NCBI GenBank assembly: GCA_021373175.1
Contig: JAJFTE010000137.1
Location: forward strand, 1 to 35,154
Length of the DNA: 35,154 nt
DNA from: Actinomycetes bacterium
GTDB lineage: Bacteria; Actinomycetota; Coriobacteriia; Anaerosomatales; Anaerosomataceae
Direction: 5' to 3'
Shown here: piece after piece, positions 23,627-31,804 of the stretch
How the letters are laid out: each line of letters opens with the position of its first letter
Numbering within the stretch: the stretch's first letter is position 1
The notes under the pieces: model-generated
Database searches by the model: none
Told to the model about the DNA's origin: nothing
What the model saw: the letters and a program-made list of their open reading frames with translations, nothing else
Program-made: the position numbers and the translations under genes

Positions 23627-24226
23627 CTACATTTCCCGACGAGCTTCAAGAGCCCTACCCAGGGTGACTTCGTCCGCATACTCAAGATCGCCGCCAACCG
23701 GGAGTCCCGACGCGATTCGCGTGACGCGAACGCCGAGCGGTTTCGCAAGCCGCGAGATGTACAGCGCGGTCGTCTCGCCCTCGACGTTCGGGTTCGTGGC
23801 GACGATGATCTCGTCGATGCCTCCCGCGCCGATGCGATCGATGAGCTCCCGAACACGCAACTGCTCCGGGCCGATGCCGTCGATGGGCGATATCGCCCCT
23901 TGCAGCACATGGTAGAGCCCGTGGAACTCGCCTGTGCGCTCAACGGCAACGACGTCTCGCGGCTCTTCGACAACGCAGATGATGTGCCCATCACGCCGTG
24001 GATCCGAGCAAATCTCGCAGAGGTCCGCCTCGGCAAGGTTGAAACAACGCGAACAGAAATGGATCGTGCGTTTCACTTCGACGATGGCGTCGGCGAGACG
24101 GACGGCGGACTGCTCGTCAGAACGCAAGATGTAGAACGCAAGGCGTTGCGCGGACTTTGGCCCGATACCCGGCAGCCGTTCCAGTTCCTCGAGCAGACGC
24201 GCGATGGGGGCGGCATAGAACGACAT
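23627..24226 (-). CDS. recR: Recombination protein RecR
   Basis: Recombinational repair protein of 199 residues that acts with RecF/RecO in loading RecA at gaps. The helix-hairpin-helix [16 protein letters not shown] is at residues 15-31, the zinc finger [16 protein letters not shown] at 58-73, and the Toprim domain from about 80 with [12 protein letters not shown] and [11 protein letters not shown]. Length is standard. ATG 24226 lies two bases after the ybaB stop, as is common in the dnaX-ybaB-recR gene order. Confidence 0.96.
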   Translation of the reverse strand: MSFYAAPIARLLEELERLPGIGPKSAQRLAFYILRSDEQSAVRLADAIVEVKRTIHFCSRCFNLAEADLCEICSDPRRDGHIICVVEEPRDVVAVERTGEFHGLYHVLQGAISPIDGIGPEQLRVRELIDRIGAGGIDEIIVATNPNVEGETTALYISRLAKPLGVRVTRIASGLPVGGDLEYADEVTLGRALEARREM

Positions 24227-24228
24227 CG

Positions 24229-24546
24229 CTACATGAGTCCCGGGAGGCCAAGCCCGCCGGTGACGGCGGACATCTTGCGGCCGGCGACGTCCTGCGCCTG
24301 ATGGATGCCCTCGTTCACGGCTGCCGTGATGAGGTCCTCAAGCATGCTGACATCATCAGGATCGACAGCGGCCGCATCGATGGTGACGGAGCTCAGCACC
24401 AGATCACCGGTGACCACGACCTTCACCGCGCCACCGCCGACCGAGACCTCGATCTTCTCGTCTTTGAGCTCCTCTTGCACTCGCGCCATCTCGGTCTGCA
24501 TGTGCTGCGCCTGCTTCATGATGTTCTGCATGTTTCCGGGCTTCAT
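24229..24546 (-). CDS. ybaB: YbaB/EbfC nucleoid-associated protein
   Basis: Small DNA-binding nucleoid-associated protein of 105 residues. It begins [17 protein letters not shown], the usual helical start with a coiled-coil-like register, and continues with the conserved beta segment [21 protein letters not shown] 24546 has GGAGGTC upstream; frame extending to 24606 lies within dnaX and is Arg-rich. Its place between dnaX and recR is the standard arrangement. Confidence 0.93.
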   Translation of the reverse strand: MKPGNMQNIMKQAQHMQTEMARVQEELKDEKIEVSVGGGAVKVVVTGDLVLSSVTIDAAAVDPDDVSMLEDLITAAVNEGIHQAQDVAGRKMSAVTGGLGLPGLM

Positions 24547-24562
24547 GTGGGACCTCCGCGTT

Positions 24563-26263
24563 CTATTCGTTCTCTTCGTTGGGAATCTCGGACACCACTG
24601 CGGCACCGAGCTCGTCGATAAGCATACGCTCCCGCTCGGCAGGATCGCTCGGCGCCGCCTCCACGGCCGATGGCTCAGTGGCCGCGATCAACGGCGAGAG
24701 GACACCGGGTTCGGGCGCGTCCGAGCCGGCCGATCGGCCGAGGCGAAACTCCACCGGCGGCGTCATGCCCAGCACCGAAGCGATACTGCGGCGAAGCAGC
24801 TGGATGGTCTTGGCGTCGCTTGCAAGCTCCAGCGCAAGCCGCGCATCCGTCGCGAATTCGACCAGCAGCGACTCGCCGGAGACCTCGATCTCGGTCCCGT
24901 CGAACAGATGCGAGCGGGACGGGCGCAGCTTCTTGAAAGCCGCCTGGATCTCCGGCCATGCCCGCTTGACCGCAGCGACGTCGAGCGTGCCGCGCTCGAC
25001 AGGCACCGACGGCGCGTCGAGCGGCGTCGAAGGCGCAGCCGGTGCTGGCATCTCGGGCCGCGTGGCGGACGCGGCGTGCGGTGCGGTCGCATCCCGACGC
25101 GAGGGTGGCGCGATCGTGGCGCCGGACTCCAGCGCCTCAAGCCGCTCCGCCAGCGATTCCAGGGTCAGATCGGTCTCGGGGCGAGCCATGCGTGTAAGCG
25201 CGACCTCAAGGGCGAGACGCTGATCGGCGGCGTACCTCAGTTCACTCGACAGGCGGTCGAGCACGTCGAGCAAACGCACGATCCGTTCCGTTCCGAAGCC
25301 GCGGGCCTGGCGCTCGAGGCGCGTGCGATCACCGGCGGTCACGTCCACGACCTCGCCGGCTCCGGGCACGGCCGCCACGACGAACAGGTCACGAGCGTGA
25401 CGCACGAAGCCCTTCACGAACTCGGTCATATCGACCCCGCGCTCCGAGAGCTCGGCCACGAAGCGGAACGCGCCCGCCGCATCACGGTCACAGACGAGGT
25501 CGGCGGCTTCGAAGAGCACCTCAGCATCCACCTCGCCGAGCAACCCCTCGACATCCTCGAGCGTGATCTTCCCGCCCGAGAACGACGCAAGCTGTTCGAG
25601 TGTGGTGATCGCGTCGCGCATCCCGCCAAGAGCATGCTTGCCGATCAGCGAAAGCGCTGCGTCAGAAACCTCGACGCTCTCGCTCTCGGCGATGAAACGC
25701 AACCGGGACGCGATCTCTTCGACGCTCAAGCGGTGGAAGTCGAACCGCTGGCAGCGCGACTGGATCGTCTCGGGCACCTTGTGCGGATGGGTGGTGCACA
25801 AGATGAACACAGTATGCGTCGGCGGCTCTTCGAGCGTTTTGAGCAGCGCGTTGAATGCCGCGGTGGACAGCATGTGGACCTCGTCGATGATATAGACCTT
25901 CCAGTGCCCCCGCGTGGGCGCGTAGTTCACGCGACCGATAATCTCCTCGCGAACGGCGTCAACGCCCGTGCGCGAGGCGGCGTCGAGTTCGTAGACGTCG
26001 GGGTGCGTGCCGGCTGTGATCGCGATGCAGTCGTCGCACGTGCCGTCCGGCGTTCCGGTAGGCCCCTTCTCGCAGTCGAGTGCCTTAGCGAGGATTCGCG
26101 CTGTGGACGTCTTGCCCGTCCCGCGAGGGCCGGTGAACAGGTAAGCATGCGCCACGGCATCCTCATCGACGGCATTACGCAGCGTGCGCTCGATGTGGGC
26201 CTGGCCGACGACGTCCTCGAAGCTCTGTGGCCGGTACGTCCGGTACCACGATTGATGCGCCAC
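24563..26263 (-). CDS. dnaX: DNA polymerase III gamma/tau subunit
   Basis: Clamp-loader ATPase of 566 residues. The N-terminus YRTYRPQSFEDVVGQ is characteristic. Walker A GPRGTGKTS lies near residue 45, and a four-Cys zinc module spans about 64-80, followed by IIDEVHML (Walker B, near 125) and the SRC sensor motif in QSRCQRFDF near 170. After about residue 370 the chain becomes Ala/Pro-rich, consistent with the tau linker, then ends in a short globular region. GTG 26263 is preceded by AGGAGGT. I did not find a clear slippery site for a shorter gamma form. The SRP RNA gene lies just upstream. Confidence 0.96.
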   Translation of the reverse strand: MAHQSWYRTYRPQSFEDVVGQAHIERTLRNAVDEDAVAHAYLFTGPRGTGKTSTARILAKALDCEKGPTGTPDGTCDDCIAITAGTHPDVYELDAASRTGVDAVREEIIGRVNYAPTRGHWKVYIIDEVHMLSTAAFNALLKTLEEPPTHTVFILCTTHPHKVPETIQSRCQRFDFHRLSVEEIASRLRFIAESESVEVSDAALSLIGKHALGGMRDAITTLEQLASFSGGKITLEDVEGLLGEVDAEVLFEAADLVCDRDAAGAFRFVAELSERGVDMTEFVKGFVRHARDLFVVAAVPGAGEVVDVTAGDRTRLERQARGFGTERIVRLLDVLDRLSSELRYAADQRLALEVALTRMARPETDLTLESLAERLEALESGATIAPPSRRDATAPHAASATRPEMPAPAAPSTPLDAPSVPVERGTLDVAAVKRAWPEIQAAFKKLRPSRSHLFDGTEIEVSGESLLVEFATDARLALELASDAKTIQLLRRSIASVLGMTPPVEFRLGRSAGSDAPEPGVLSPLIAATEPSAVEAAPSDPAERERMLIDELGAAVVSEIPNEENE

Positions 26264-26315
26264 AGATCGTACCTCCTGCCGGGCGCCCGATGCGATTCAT
26301 GACGCCTTGAAGTAT

Positions 26316-26347
26316 ACAGGGTCGGGCTGACAAGAGCCCGACCCTGT
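26316..26347 (-). terminator. Perfect hairpin between ffs and dnaX
   Basis: A perfect 13-base-pair stem (26316-26328 with 26335-26347) with a six-base loop lies ten bases after the SRP RNA 3' end. It very probably ends or attenuates the ffs transcript before dnaX. The following minus-strand bases ATACTTC are only modestly U-rich. Confidence 0.75.
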
Positions 26348-26356
26348 CGCCCGTTG

Positions 26357-26473
26357 ACGATGCTTCCGGACCGGGCTCCGGACACCCGGCAGCGGCCGCT
26401 TATGGCTGCTTCCTTCCGGACCTGACCAGGTTCGCGACATGCCGTCGCCCGGAACCCGGTCCCGAAGCATCGT
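26357..26473 (-). ncRNA. ffs: Signal recognition particle RNA, small bacterial type
   Basis: The RNA of the co-translational membrane-targeting particle, bound by Ffh. The minus strand contains the universal loop core GGTCAGGTCCGGAAGGAAGC at about 26433-26405. The termini pair perfectly over ten bases (26357-26366 with 26464-26473), and the helix continues through GGACCGGG-type segments, giving an uninterrupted rod of about 117 nucleotides. A TATACT -10 box eight bases before the inferred 5' end supports the start. The ends are inferred from pairing and may be off by a few bases. Its place upstream of dnaX is typical in many bacteria. Confidence 0.96.
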
Positions 26474-26481
26474 GGGACGAA

Positions 26482-26487
26482 AGTATA
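26482..26487 (-). promoter_or_regulatory. ffs: -10 element of the SRP RNA gene
   Basis: The minus strand reads TATACT, five of six consensus matches, ending eight bases before the inferred RNA start at 26473. The -35 region is not a good consensus match. Confidence 0.65.
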
Positions 26488-26513
26488 GCGCGCGGTGCCT
26501 TCTTACCGCACCC

Positions 26514-26888
26514 CTACGCGCTATCGCCGAGCAGGTCTTTGATGCGACCGATCAGCTGGTCGGCATCAACGGGTTTGGTGATGTAGTCATCACACCCCGC
26601 GGCCATCGCTTTGCCGCGGTCGCCCTTCATGGAGTGGGCGGTGAGCGCAACGAGCGGGATCCCGGCGAACCGGACGTCAGACTTGATCCGGCGCGTCGCT
26701 TCATAGCCGTCGAGCTTTGGAAGCTGCACATCCATAAGGATAAGGTCGGGCACATGCTCCGAGACGGCACTGACGGCTTCTTCGCCATCCTCAGCCGCGA
26801 CGACCTCGTAACCGTTCTTCTCGAGCAAGAACGTCACCAGGTAACGGTTTTGTGGATTGTCTTCGACCAGCAGTATCGTGCGGACCAT
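26514..26888 (-). CDS. Single-domain response regulator
   Basis: Stand-alone CheY-like receiver of 124 residues with no output domain. The acidic pocket LLVEDN is at residues 6-11, the phospho-acceptor is Asp53 in LILMDVQLPK, Thr/Ala in LTAHSMKGDR near 83, and Lys in ITKPVDADQ near 104. Such proteins relay phosphate to other components or act by protein contact; a hybrid-kinase phosphorelay or cell-cycle role of DivK type is possible, but no partner is adjacent. ATG 26888 has AAGAGG upstream; a longer frame to 26969 has no family support. Confidence 0.9.
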   Translation of the reverse strand: MVRTILLVEDNPQNRYLVTFLLEKNGYEVVAAEDGEEAVSAVSEHVPDLILMDVQLPKLDGYEATRRIKSDVRFAGIPLVALTAHSMKGDRGKAMAAGCDDYITKPVDADQLIGRIKDLLGDSA

Positions 26889-26972
26889 CGCCACGCCTCT
26901 TCTCATGTTGGCCCGCCACCCCCGCGACAGGCATGGCGACACAATGCCCCTTGGTTCTGACATCGTCAAGCG

Positions 26973-27001
26973 ATTCTAACGAGCACGTGCCCGACTGACA
27001 T
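26973..27001 (-). promoter_or_regulatory. Possible promoter of the single-domain response regulator
   Basis: On the minus strand ATGTCA (27001-26996) is followed after 17 bases by TAGAAT (26978-26973), matching four and five of six consensus bases. A second option, TTGACG-17-CATTGT, lies just downstream at 26969-26941. Confidence 0.45.
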
Positions 27002-27199
27002 GCCTACCGGCCTCTCCGGGAAGCTGCTCTACCGGATGGCAATTGAGCCACAGGTCATCGTAGTACAAGGGCGTTGCGGTGGTCGCCAGCGAGTCAACGG
27101 GGCATCGCGCGATACCCAAAGCTGCCACCGCGGCACACGTTCAGCAAGGGCAAGGAACCTGAACGTCGCCCGTACCAAGCGCTCCGCCTGACATTCCTC

Positions 27200-27205
27200 T
27201 ACGAT
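27200..27205 (+). promoter_or_regulatory. Possible -10 for a leaderless ABC ATPase mRNA
   Basis: TACGAT ends six bases before the ATG at 27212. In actinobacteria this spacing would place transcription start on the A of the ATG, giving a leaderless message. The lack of a good ribosome-binding site before this start agrees. No -35 consensus is seen. Confidence 0.4.
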
Positions 27206-27211
27206 GGACGC

Positions 27212-27994
27212 ATGACCATCCCGCTGCTCGAACTCCGCAATGCCACCGTCCTGCGCGACGGGCACACCATCCTGCAGATCGACCACCTCGTACTGAACGA
27301 GGGCGAGCACGTCGCCATCCTCGGACCGAACGGATCGGGCAAGTCGACACTCGTGGGCCTGCTCACGCGAGATGTGCGGCCGGTCTACCGGCCGGAAAGC
27401 CCGTGCGTCCTGCTGCGCGGCCGTGCGCTGTGGAACCTGATGGAGGCCAGGCGCCTTCTTGGCGTCGTCTCCAACGTGCTTCAGGAGGAGTACGACCGCC
27501 GTGTGACCGTGCGCGACGCGGTGCTCTCGGGCTACTTCGGGTCGATCGGCCTGTACCGCGATCCTGAGCTCACCGAGCCGATGCGCGCCCGTGCCGAGGA
27601 GTTCCTGGTGCTCCTCGGCGTCTCAGCGAACGCGGAGCGCACGATGGACACGCTCTCGACCGGCGAGGCGCGACGGGCGCTCATCGCGCGTGCGCTCGTG
27701 CACGACCCGGCCGCGCTCGTGCTCGACGAGCCGTGCGATGGTCTCGACCCGCACGCCACGTGGAGCTTCCTCAAGACGCTTCGCGAGCTTGCCACCCCGA
27801 CGCGCTCGCTTCTGCTCGTCACGCATCACGTGGACGACATCATCCCGCAGGTCTCGCGCGTCATTATGCTGCGAGACGGGCGCATCGTGGCTGACGGCCC
27901 AAAGGACAAGGTCATGACATCCGAGCGGATCTCGACGCTCTTCGGCTTCCCCGCGACGCTCGAAGAGCGAGACGGTGTCTACCGGCTCTGGTAG
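27212..27994 (+). CDS. ABC transporter ATP-binding protein without adjacent permease
   Basis: ABC ATPase of 260 residues. Walker A GPNGSGKST near residue 37, the signature LSTGEARRALIARAL near 146, Walker B ALVLDEP near 168 and the H-loop LVTHHVDD near 200 are intact, so it should hydrolyse ATP. No permease or binding-protein gene flanks it; both neighbours are transcribed leftward. The sequence resembles ModF-like or iron/siderophore-type ATPases in the GEARRALIARALVHDP region, but the substrate is not assignable. ATG 27212 gives the normal MTIPLLELRNATV opening; upstream frame to 27074 is not family-like. Confidence 0.87.
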   Translation: MTIPLLELRNATVLRDGHTILQIDHLVLNEGEHVAILGPNGSGKSTLVGLLTRDVRPVYRPESPCVLLRGRALWNLMEARRLLGVVSNVLQEEYDRRVTVRDAVLSGYFGSIGLYRDPELTEPMRARAEEFLVLLGVSANAERTMDTLSTGEARRALIARALVHDPAALVLDEPCDGLDPHATWSFLKTLRELATPTRSLLLVTHHVDDIIPQVSRVIMLRDGRIVADGPKDKVMTSERISTLFGFPATLEERDGVYRLW

Positions 27995-30925
27995 CTACTT
28001 GAGGACAGCGATGACCGCGTTGCGCGCGGGTTGGGTGACCGCGGCGGTCGAGCCGAGGAATCGCACGTGCGCCGCGTCGTCGTAGTTCGCCTGAAGCAGC
28101 GTGCGGATCCTGGAATCGAGATACGTCGGCGGCGTGAGCACCACGAGCGACTTCGATGAGCCCTGCAGCGGCCCTGCGGCAACCGCGTCCGGGAACGTGG
28201 CACCGGTCGCGACACCCACATTCGCAAACGAGAATCCCTCCTCGGCCACTGCCCACCGGGTGAACGCGACGGTCATCGAGTACTTGTCGGTGGCGGACGC
28301 GACGCGTCTGACGGTGATGCCGCTCATGCCGGCAAGTGCAGTCTGAACAGCGGTCGGGACGCTCGTGGTCGAGCCGACGATGTCGAGTTCGGTCACACCG
28401 AGAGCCGTAATCGTGTCGCGCAGAGCCGCATCCGCTCCAGAGCGACCCACGAGCAGGATCGGCCGCGCGCCGCCATAGGCAACCGGTGAAGCCAGCAGCG
28501 CATCCGGGAAGTCCTGACCCGTGGTGACGAACGCCTTGCCCGAATACGGCGTCCCCTTCGCTGAGAGCACCGTCTTCACCTGGCGTGCGATGAGGTTCGC
28601 CGTGGCGTAGCGGTCCTTGCCCCCGAGCCGCTTCACGTTCGCGCTGCCCACAAGCGCTTTGAGGTCCGCCTCCGTCTGTGCCGAGACAACCACGGTGCTC
28701 CCCGTGATGTAGACCTTCCGGGTGGTGTGACCCTGGGTAAGGCGCACGATCTCCGAGCGCACGTACGAGGAGAGTCCGCCCGTGGGCTTCACGAGGAGTA
28801 TGGGGCACTTCGCGGCACCGGCGAGCCCGCCTGCACCGAGCGCGTCGGGATAGTTCGCTCCGGTGGAGATGATGACGGTGTCACAGGAGCCAGCGGCGAA
28901 TGCCGCCCTGGAGACGGCGAGCGCCGTGGCGTACCGGTCTGAGCCCGCGATCTCGACCCAGCTGAATGCCCGCATTGCCGGGTTGTAGACGATCGTTCGC
29001 TCAGTGGTGAGCGTGTTGAGCGCGAGATCCCGGTACTGCACGGCCACCGTTGCGGTGCCCTCGGCCTCGGCTATCGAGATCGTGCGTTGCGCGGCGTATG
29101 CGATCCACGACCCGTAGGTGGTGCCGTAGGGCGCGATTCGCATCTGCGTCGCACCGGTCACCGCCGAGTCGACGGTCACGGTCGTGGTGTTGGTCTCGGC
29201 ACTGCCGCCGTTCAAGGTGAACGTCCCGCTCGGCGCGGTGACGTCGACACGGACTCGCCGCTCCTGCGGATCGCTCCAGTTGCCCGATTCGTCGCATGCG
29301 CTCACGTGGAGGTACCATTCGCCGTCAGCAAGCCCGCTGAACGTGCAAGTGGTCGCCGCTCCCTGGGGCGTGGTGTCAGGTCGTGTACCGGAGGTGTGGT
29401 CAAGTGCGTACGAGTAGGTGACGGCTCCAGTGTCGGTCGCATTCCACGAGAAGGTCACGTCGTGGTTCGGATACCAGGTGACATCCGAGGGATGCGTGGA
29501 TGACGTGACCGCACCCATTTCCGGCGGTGTCGCGTCGCCGGAGAAGCCGTAGATCCAGCGGACGCCGGCGATGTCGTCCTGCGTGAGCGTCCTGCGCTGC
29601 GTGCCTGCAGGAATCATCCCGTACATGATCTTCGACTCGCTTGCATCACCGGGGCCGTATTGGTCGCCCAGGCAGAACGAGTGGCCCAGCTCGTGAACCG
29701 CAACGGACTGGATGTCGAAGGTGCCACTCGTGCCGTTGTTCCAGCTCCAGGCGTCGTTGAAGACGATGTCGGATTCCACGAGCGTGTTGTACGAGGGGCC
29801 GCTGTAGTACCAGTAGCGGTTCCAGGCAAGGATGTTCGAAGACGTGAATCCGCTGCTCGCCCAGTAGATGTCGTTGTGGCCATCGGTGCCCGGCGTTGGA
29901 TTGACGGTCGACGCACACGTCCCGCCGTTGCCGAAAGTGAAGTTCGACACGGCGCTCCAGGTCGCGGCAGCAGCGTCGATAAGCGGGACTTCGGCCGTTG
30001 TGGCGTCCGCGCAGTTCGGATTGATGCGGTAGGTCTCCGAGAGCGTTCCCGGTGCCCATCTCGATCCGCCGAAGGAGAAGCCGACGTCGTAGCTGAAGCC
30101 GGCGCTCGTGAGCCCGGAGCCGTTCGTGACGGCGACCGCACCGCTGCTGGCGTTTACCGGCACCTCACAGGTGATAGACGTGTCAGACCAGGAGTCTACG
30201 CTCGCCAGAACAACGGTCTCTGAATCGCAGTAGAACGCGACGCTTCCTGCCATCGCGCCGAAGCCGGTGCCCGAGATCGTCACTGCGTCACCGGTACCCG
30301 CGCTCACATCCGAGGGCGACATGGCCGAGATAGCCGGCGTCGCAAGCGGCGATATGACTGCGGCCGCCGCATCGGCGGCCCGGGCGACGACGGTCTCGGC
30401 GAGGGTCTCGGCGAGGGTCATCGAGGTGCCGGTCGCCGCACGCACACGGCGCTTGAGGGAGGAAAGCGGCTCCCGGGAAGAGCCCACGCGGTCGCCCGCG
30501 AGCGCGAGCGCGCCCTGGGCAGCTCCGAAGACCTGGCCGTTCGCGCCGAGGAACACCACGTAGCGACCGCCGCGAGTGAATGTGGGAACCTCGGTGACAA
30601 CCAGGCCGATGCCGTCCACTTCGCCACCCGGCTGCGTGATGGTGACGGTATTGCCGGAGGTCCCGGTGATGGCATCGGAGATGCTCAGGGTGACATCGGT
30701 CACGATGCCCGAGCGGGGACCGACGGATGGATTCACTGCGCGAGAGACGGTCGAGATGCAGTCGGCGACGACCACGGCTCGCGCTCCACGCGACATGGCG
30801 TCGATGGAGAGCGGAACGCTCGCGCCGAACGCGGGGACAGCCGCGAGGAGCACGATTAAGAATGCGAGCGCCAGAGCGGCAGTGGCCACCGATGCGGTAT
30901 GGCAGAGTCGAGTTCTACTGAGCAT
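27995..30925 (-). CDS. Secreted CWB2-repeat protein with matrixin-like metalloprotease domain
   Basis: Exported surface protein of 976 residues. A signal peptide ends near residue 35 (AVPAFGA). After an N-terminal region (about 35-150) come an IPT/TIG domain (about 195-280), a metzincin-like domain (about 288-459) with VHELGHSFCLGD at 410-421 and a later SKIMYGM Met-turn, two Ig/fibronectin-like domains (about 464-648), and three cell-wall-binding type 2 repeats (about 655-976; for example GSDRYATA and GKDRYATA). The zinc motif fits HExxHxxxxxD, but the usual Gly at position eight is Cys. CWB2 repeats tie proteins to wall polymers in Gram-positives. ATG 30925 is chosen; a GTG at 30976 would put 17 polar residues before the signal peptide. 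Confidence 0.87.
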   Translation of the reverse strand: MLSRTRLCHTASVATAALALAFLIVLLAAVPAFGASVPLSIDAMSRGARAVVVADCISTVSRAVNPSVGPRSGIVTDVTLSISDAITGTSGNTVTITQPGGEVDGIGLVVTEVPTFTRGGRYVVFLGANGQVFGAAQGALALAGDRVGSSREPLSSLKRRVRAATGTSMTLAETLAETVVARAADAAAAVISPLATPAISAMSPSDVSAGTGDAVTISGTGFGAMAGSVAFYCDSETVVLASVDSWSDTSITCEVPVNASSGAVAVTNGSGLTSAGFSYDVGFSFGGSRWAPGTLSETYRINPNCADATTAEVPLIDAAAATWSAVSNFTFGNGGTCASTVNPTPGTDGHNDIYWASSGFTSSNILAWNRYWYYSGPSYNTLVESDIVFNDAWSWNNGTSGTFDIQSVAVHELGHSFCLGDQYGPGDASESKIMYGMIPAGTQRRTLTQDDIAGVRWIYGFSGDATPPEMGAVTSSTHPSDVTWYPNHDVTFSWNATDTGAVTYSYALDHTSGTRPDTTPQGAATTCTFSGLADGEWYLHVSACDESGNWSDPQERRVRVDVTAPSGTFTLNGGSAETNTTTVTVDSAVTGATQMRIAPYGTTYGSWIAYAAQRTISIAEAEGTATVAVQYRDLALNTLTTERTIVYNPAMRAFSWVEIAGSDRYATALAVSRAAFAAGSCDTVIISTGANYPDALGAGGLAGAAKCPILLVKPTGGLSSYVRSEIVRLTQGHTTRKVYITGSTVVVSAQTEADLKALVGSANVKRLGGKDRYATANLIARQVKTVLSAKGTPYSGKAFVTTGQDFPDALLASPVAYGGARPILLVGRSGADAALRDTITALGVTELDIVGSTTSVPTAVQTALAGMSGITVRRVASATDKYSMTVAFTRWAVAEEGFSFANVGVATGATFPDAVAAGPLQGSSKSLVVLTPPTYLDSRIRTLLQANYDDAAHVRFLGSTAAVTQPARNAVIAVLK

Positions 30926-30956
30926 GCGTACGTCTTCCCGTTCGCGTACCGAAGGT

Positions 30957-30995
30957 TTCAGGGCTTGTATCGGCACGACGCGCCCGAACCCTGAA
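30957..30995 (-). promoter_or_regulatory. Inverted repeat upstream of the CWB2 protein gene
   Basis: Seven-base arms TTCAGGG (30957-30963) and CCCTGAA (30989-30995) lie 32 bases before the chosen start, with 25 bases between. A second hairpin, GTGCGA-ACGG-TCGCAC at 31001-31016, follows the methyltransferase stop and could help end that transcript. No clear promoter is seen. Confidence 0.25.
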
Positions 30996-31033
30996 CCCGC
31001 GTGCGAACGGTCGCACTTCGCCCACGGGAAGCG

Positions 31034-31804
31034 TCAGGGCTTCTCGGCGCAGAACACGAGCTGCCGGATCACGAACGAAAGATCGTCGCCGTCGCCTTCC
31101 GGTGCCATCCACGCGAGGGCAACCTCGCTGGCGTCGGCCAGCATCTCGCGCAGGCGCACTACCGTCTCGGCGCTGCACGACTGCATGCGCGTCCACTCGG
31201 TGAGCGCCATCCGCTTCTCGAAGTGGGCGGACTCGCCGAGCGAAAGGCGCGAGCGACGCACCACCTCGGCCCATGCGGACTGAGAGAGCGCGCGGCTGTG
31301 ACTGGGGTCGCGGAGGCGATCGAAGAGGTTCACGAACGCCGCCGATGCGGCGCTCTCGGGCACGCACTGGTCCTGCAGCACGAAGCGTCCGCCCGGCCGA
31401 AGCACGCGAGCGACCTCGTCGACGGAGCGCTGGATGTCAGGGAAGTGGTGGGCGGCGATGCGGCAGGTCACGAGGTCGAAGGACTCGTCCGCAAACGGCA
31501 GGGCCTCAGCATCGCCGAGAACGAACTCGATGCCCGCGATGCCGCGCTCCTCGGCAAGCCCACGGGCCGCGTCGAGCATCTCGGGCGTGAGGTCGAGCGC
31601 GACCATCCCCGCAACGAGCGGGGCGACGGCGATGGCGGTATGCCCGCCGCCGGTCGCGACGTCGAGGGCGACCCACTCGGGCTGCGCGTGCGTGAGTTCG
31701 ACGAGCTTGTCGAGGTCGGCGCCGGCCGCGTGGGTCGGGCTCTTCACGTACTCATCGGCGTGCTCGGCGAAACGCTCCCGAGAGAGCGACTTCGGGTCCG
31801 TCAC
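31034..31804 (-). CDS. Class I SAM-dependent methyltransferase
   Basis: UbiE/Methyltransf_11-like enzyme of 256 residues, cytosolic. Motif I DVATGGGHTAIAV lies near residue 48, the acidic residue after strand 2 is in VALDLTPEML near 68, and VLGDAEALPFADESFDLV near 95 is the typical post-motif segment, followed by RVLRPGGRFVLQD. The acceptor is unknown. GTG 31804 overlaps the psuG stop as GTGA, so it is translationally coupled to the pseudouridine catabolic genes. AAGGAGA lies upstream. A role in nucleoside metabolism is suggested only by position. Confidence 0.88.
   Translation of the reverse strand: MTDPKSLSRERFAEHADEYVKSPTHAAGADLDKLVELTHAQPEWVALDVATGGGHTAIAVAPLVAGMVALDLTPEMLDAARGLAEERGIAGIEFVLGDAEALPFADESFDLVTCRIAAHHFPDIQRSVDEVARVLRPGGRFVLQDQCVPESAASAAFVNLFDRLRDPSHSRALSQSAWAEVVRRSRLSLGESAHFEKRMALTEWTRMQSCSAETVVRLREMLADASEVALAWMAPEGDGDDLSFVIRQLVFCAEKP

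Larger units (their letters stand above)
26889..27211. other. Divergent intergenic region with two candidate promoters
   Basis: These 323 bases separate the leftward response regulator from the rightward ABC ATPase. I see no convincing gene in them. They hold a possible minus-strand promoter at 26973-27001, another weaker one (TTGACG at 26969-26964 with CATTGT at 26946-26941), the palindrome GCACGTGC at 26983-26990, and a possible plus-strand -10 at 27200-27205. Confidence 0.5.

Noticed and set aside
24305-26302. A 665-codon open frame on the plus strand opposite dnaX
   Set aside because: Compositionally biased with no recognisable motif, while the opposite strand encodes a complete DnaX.
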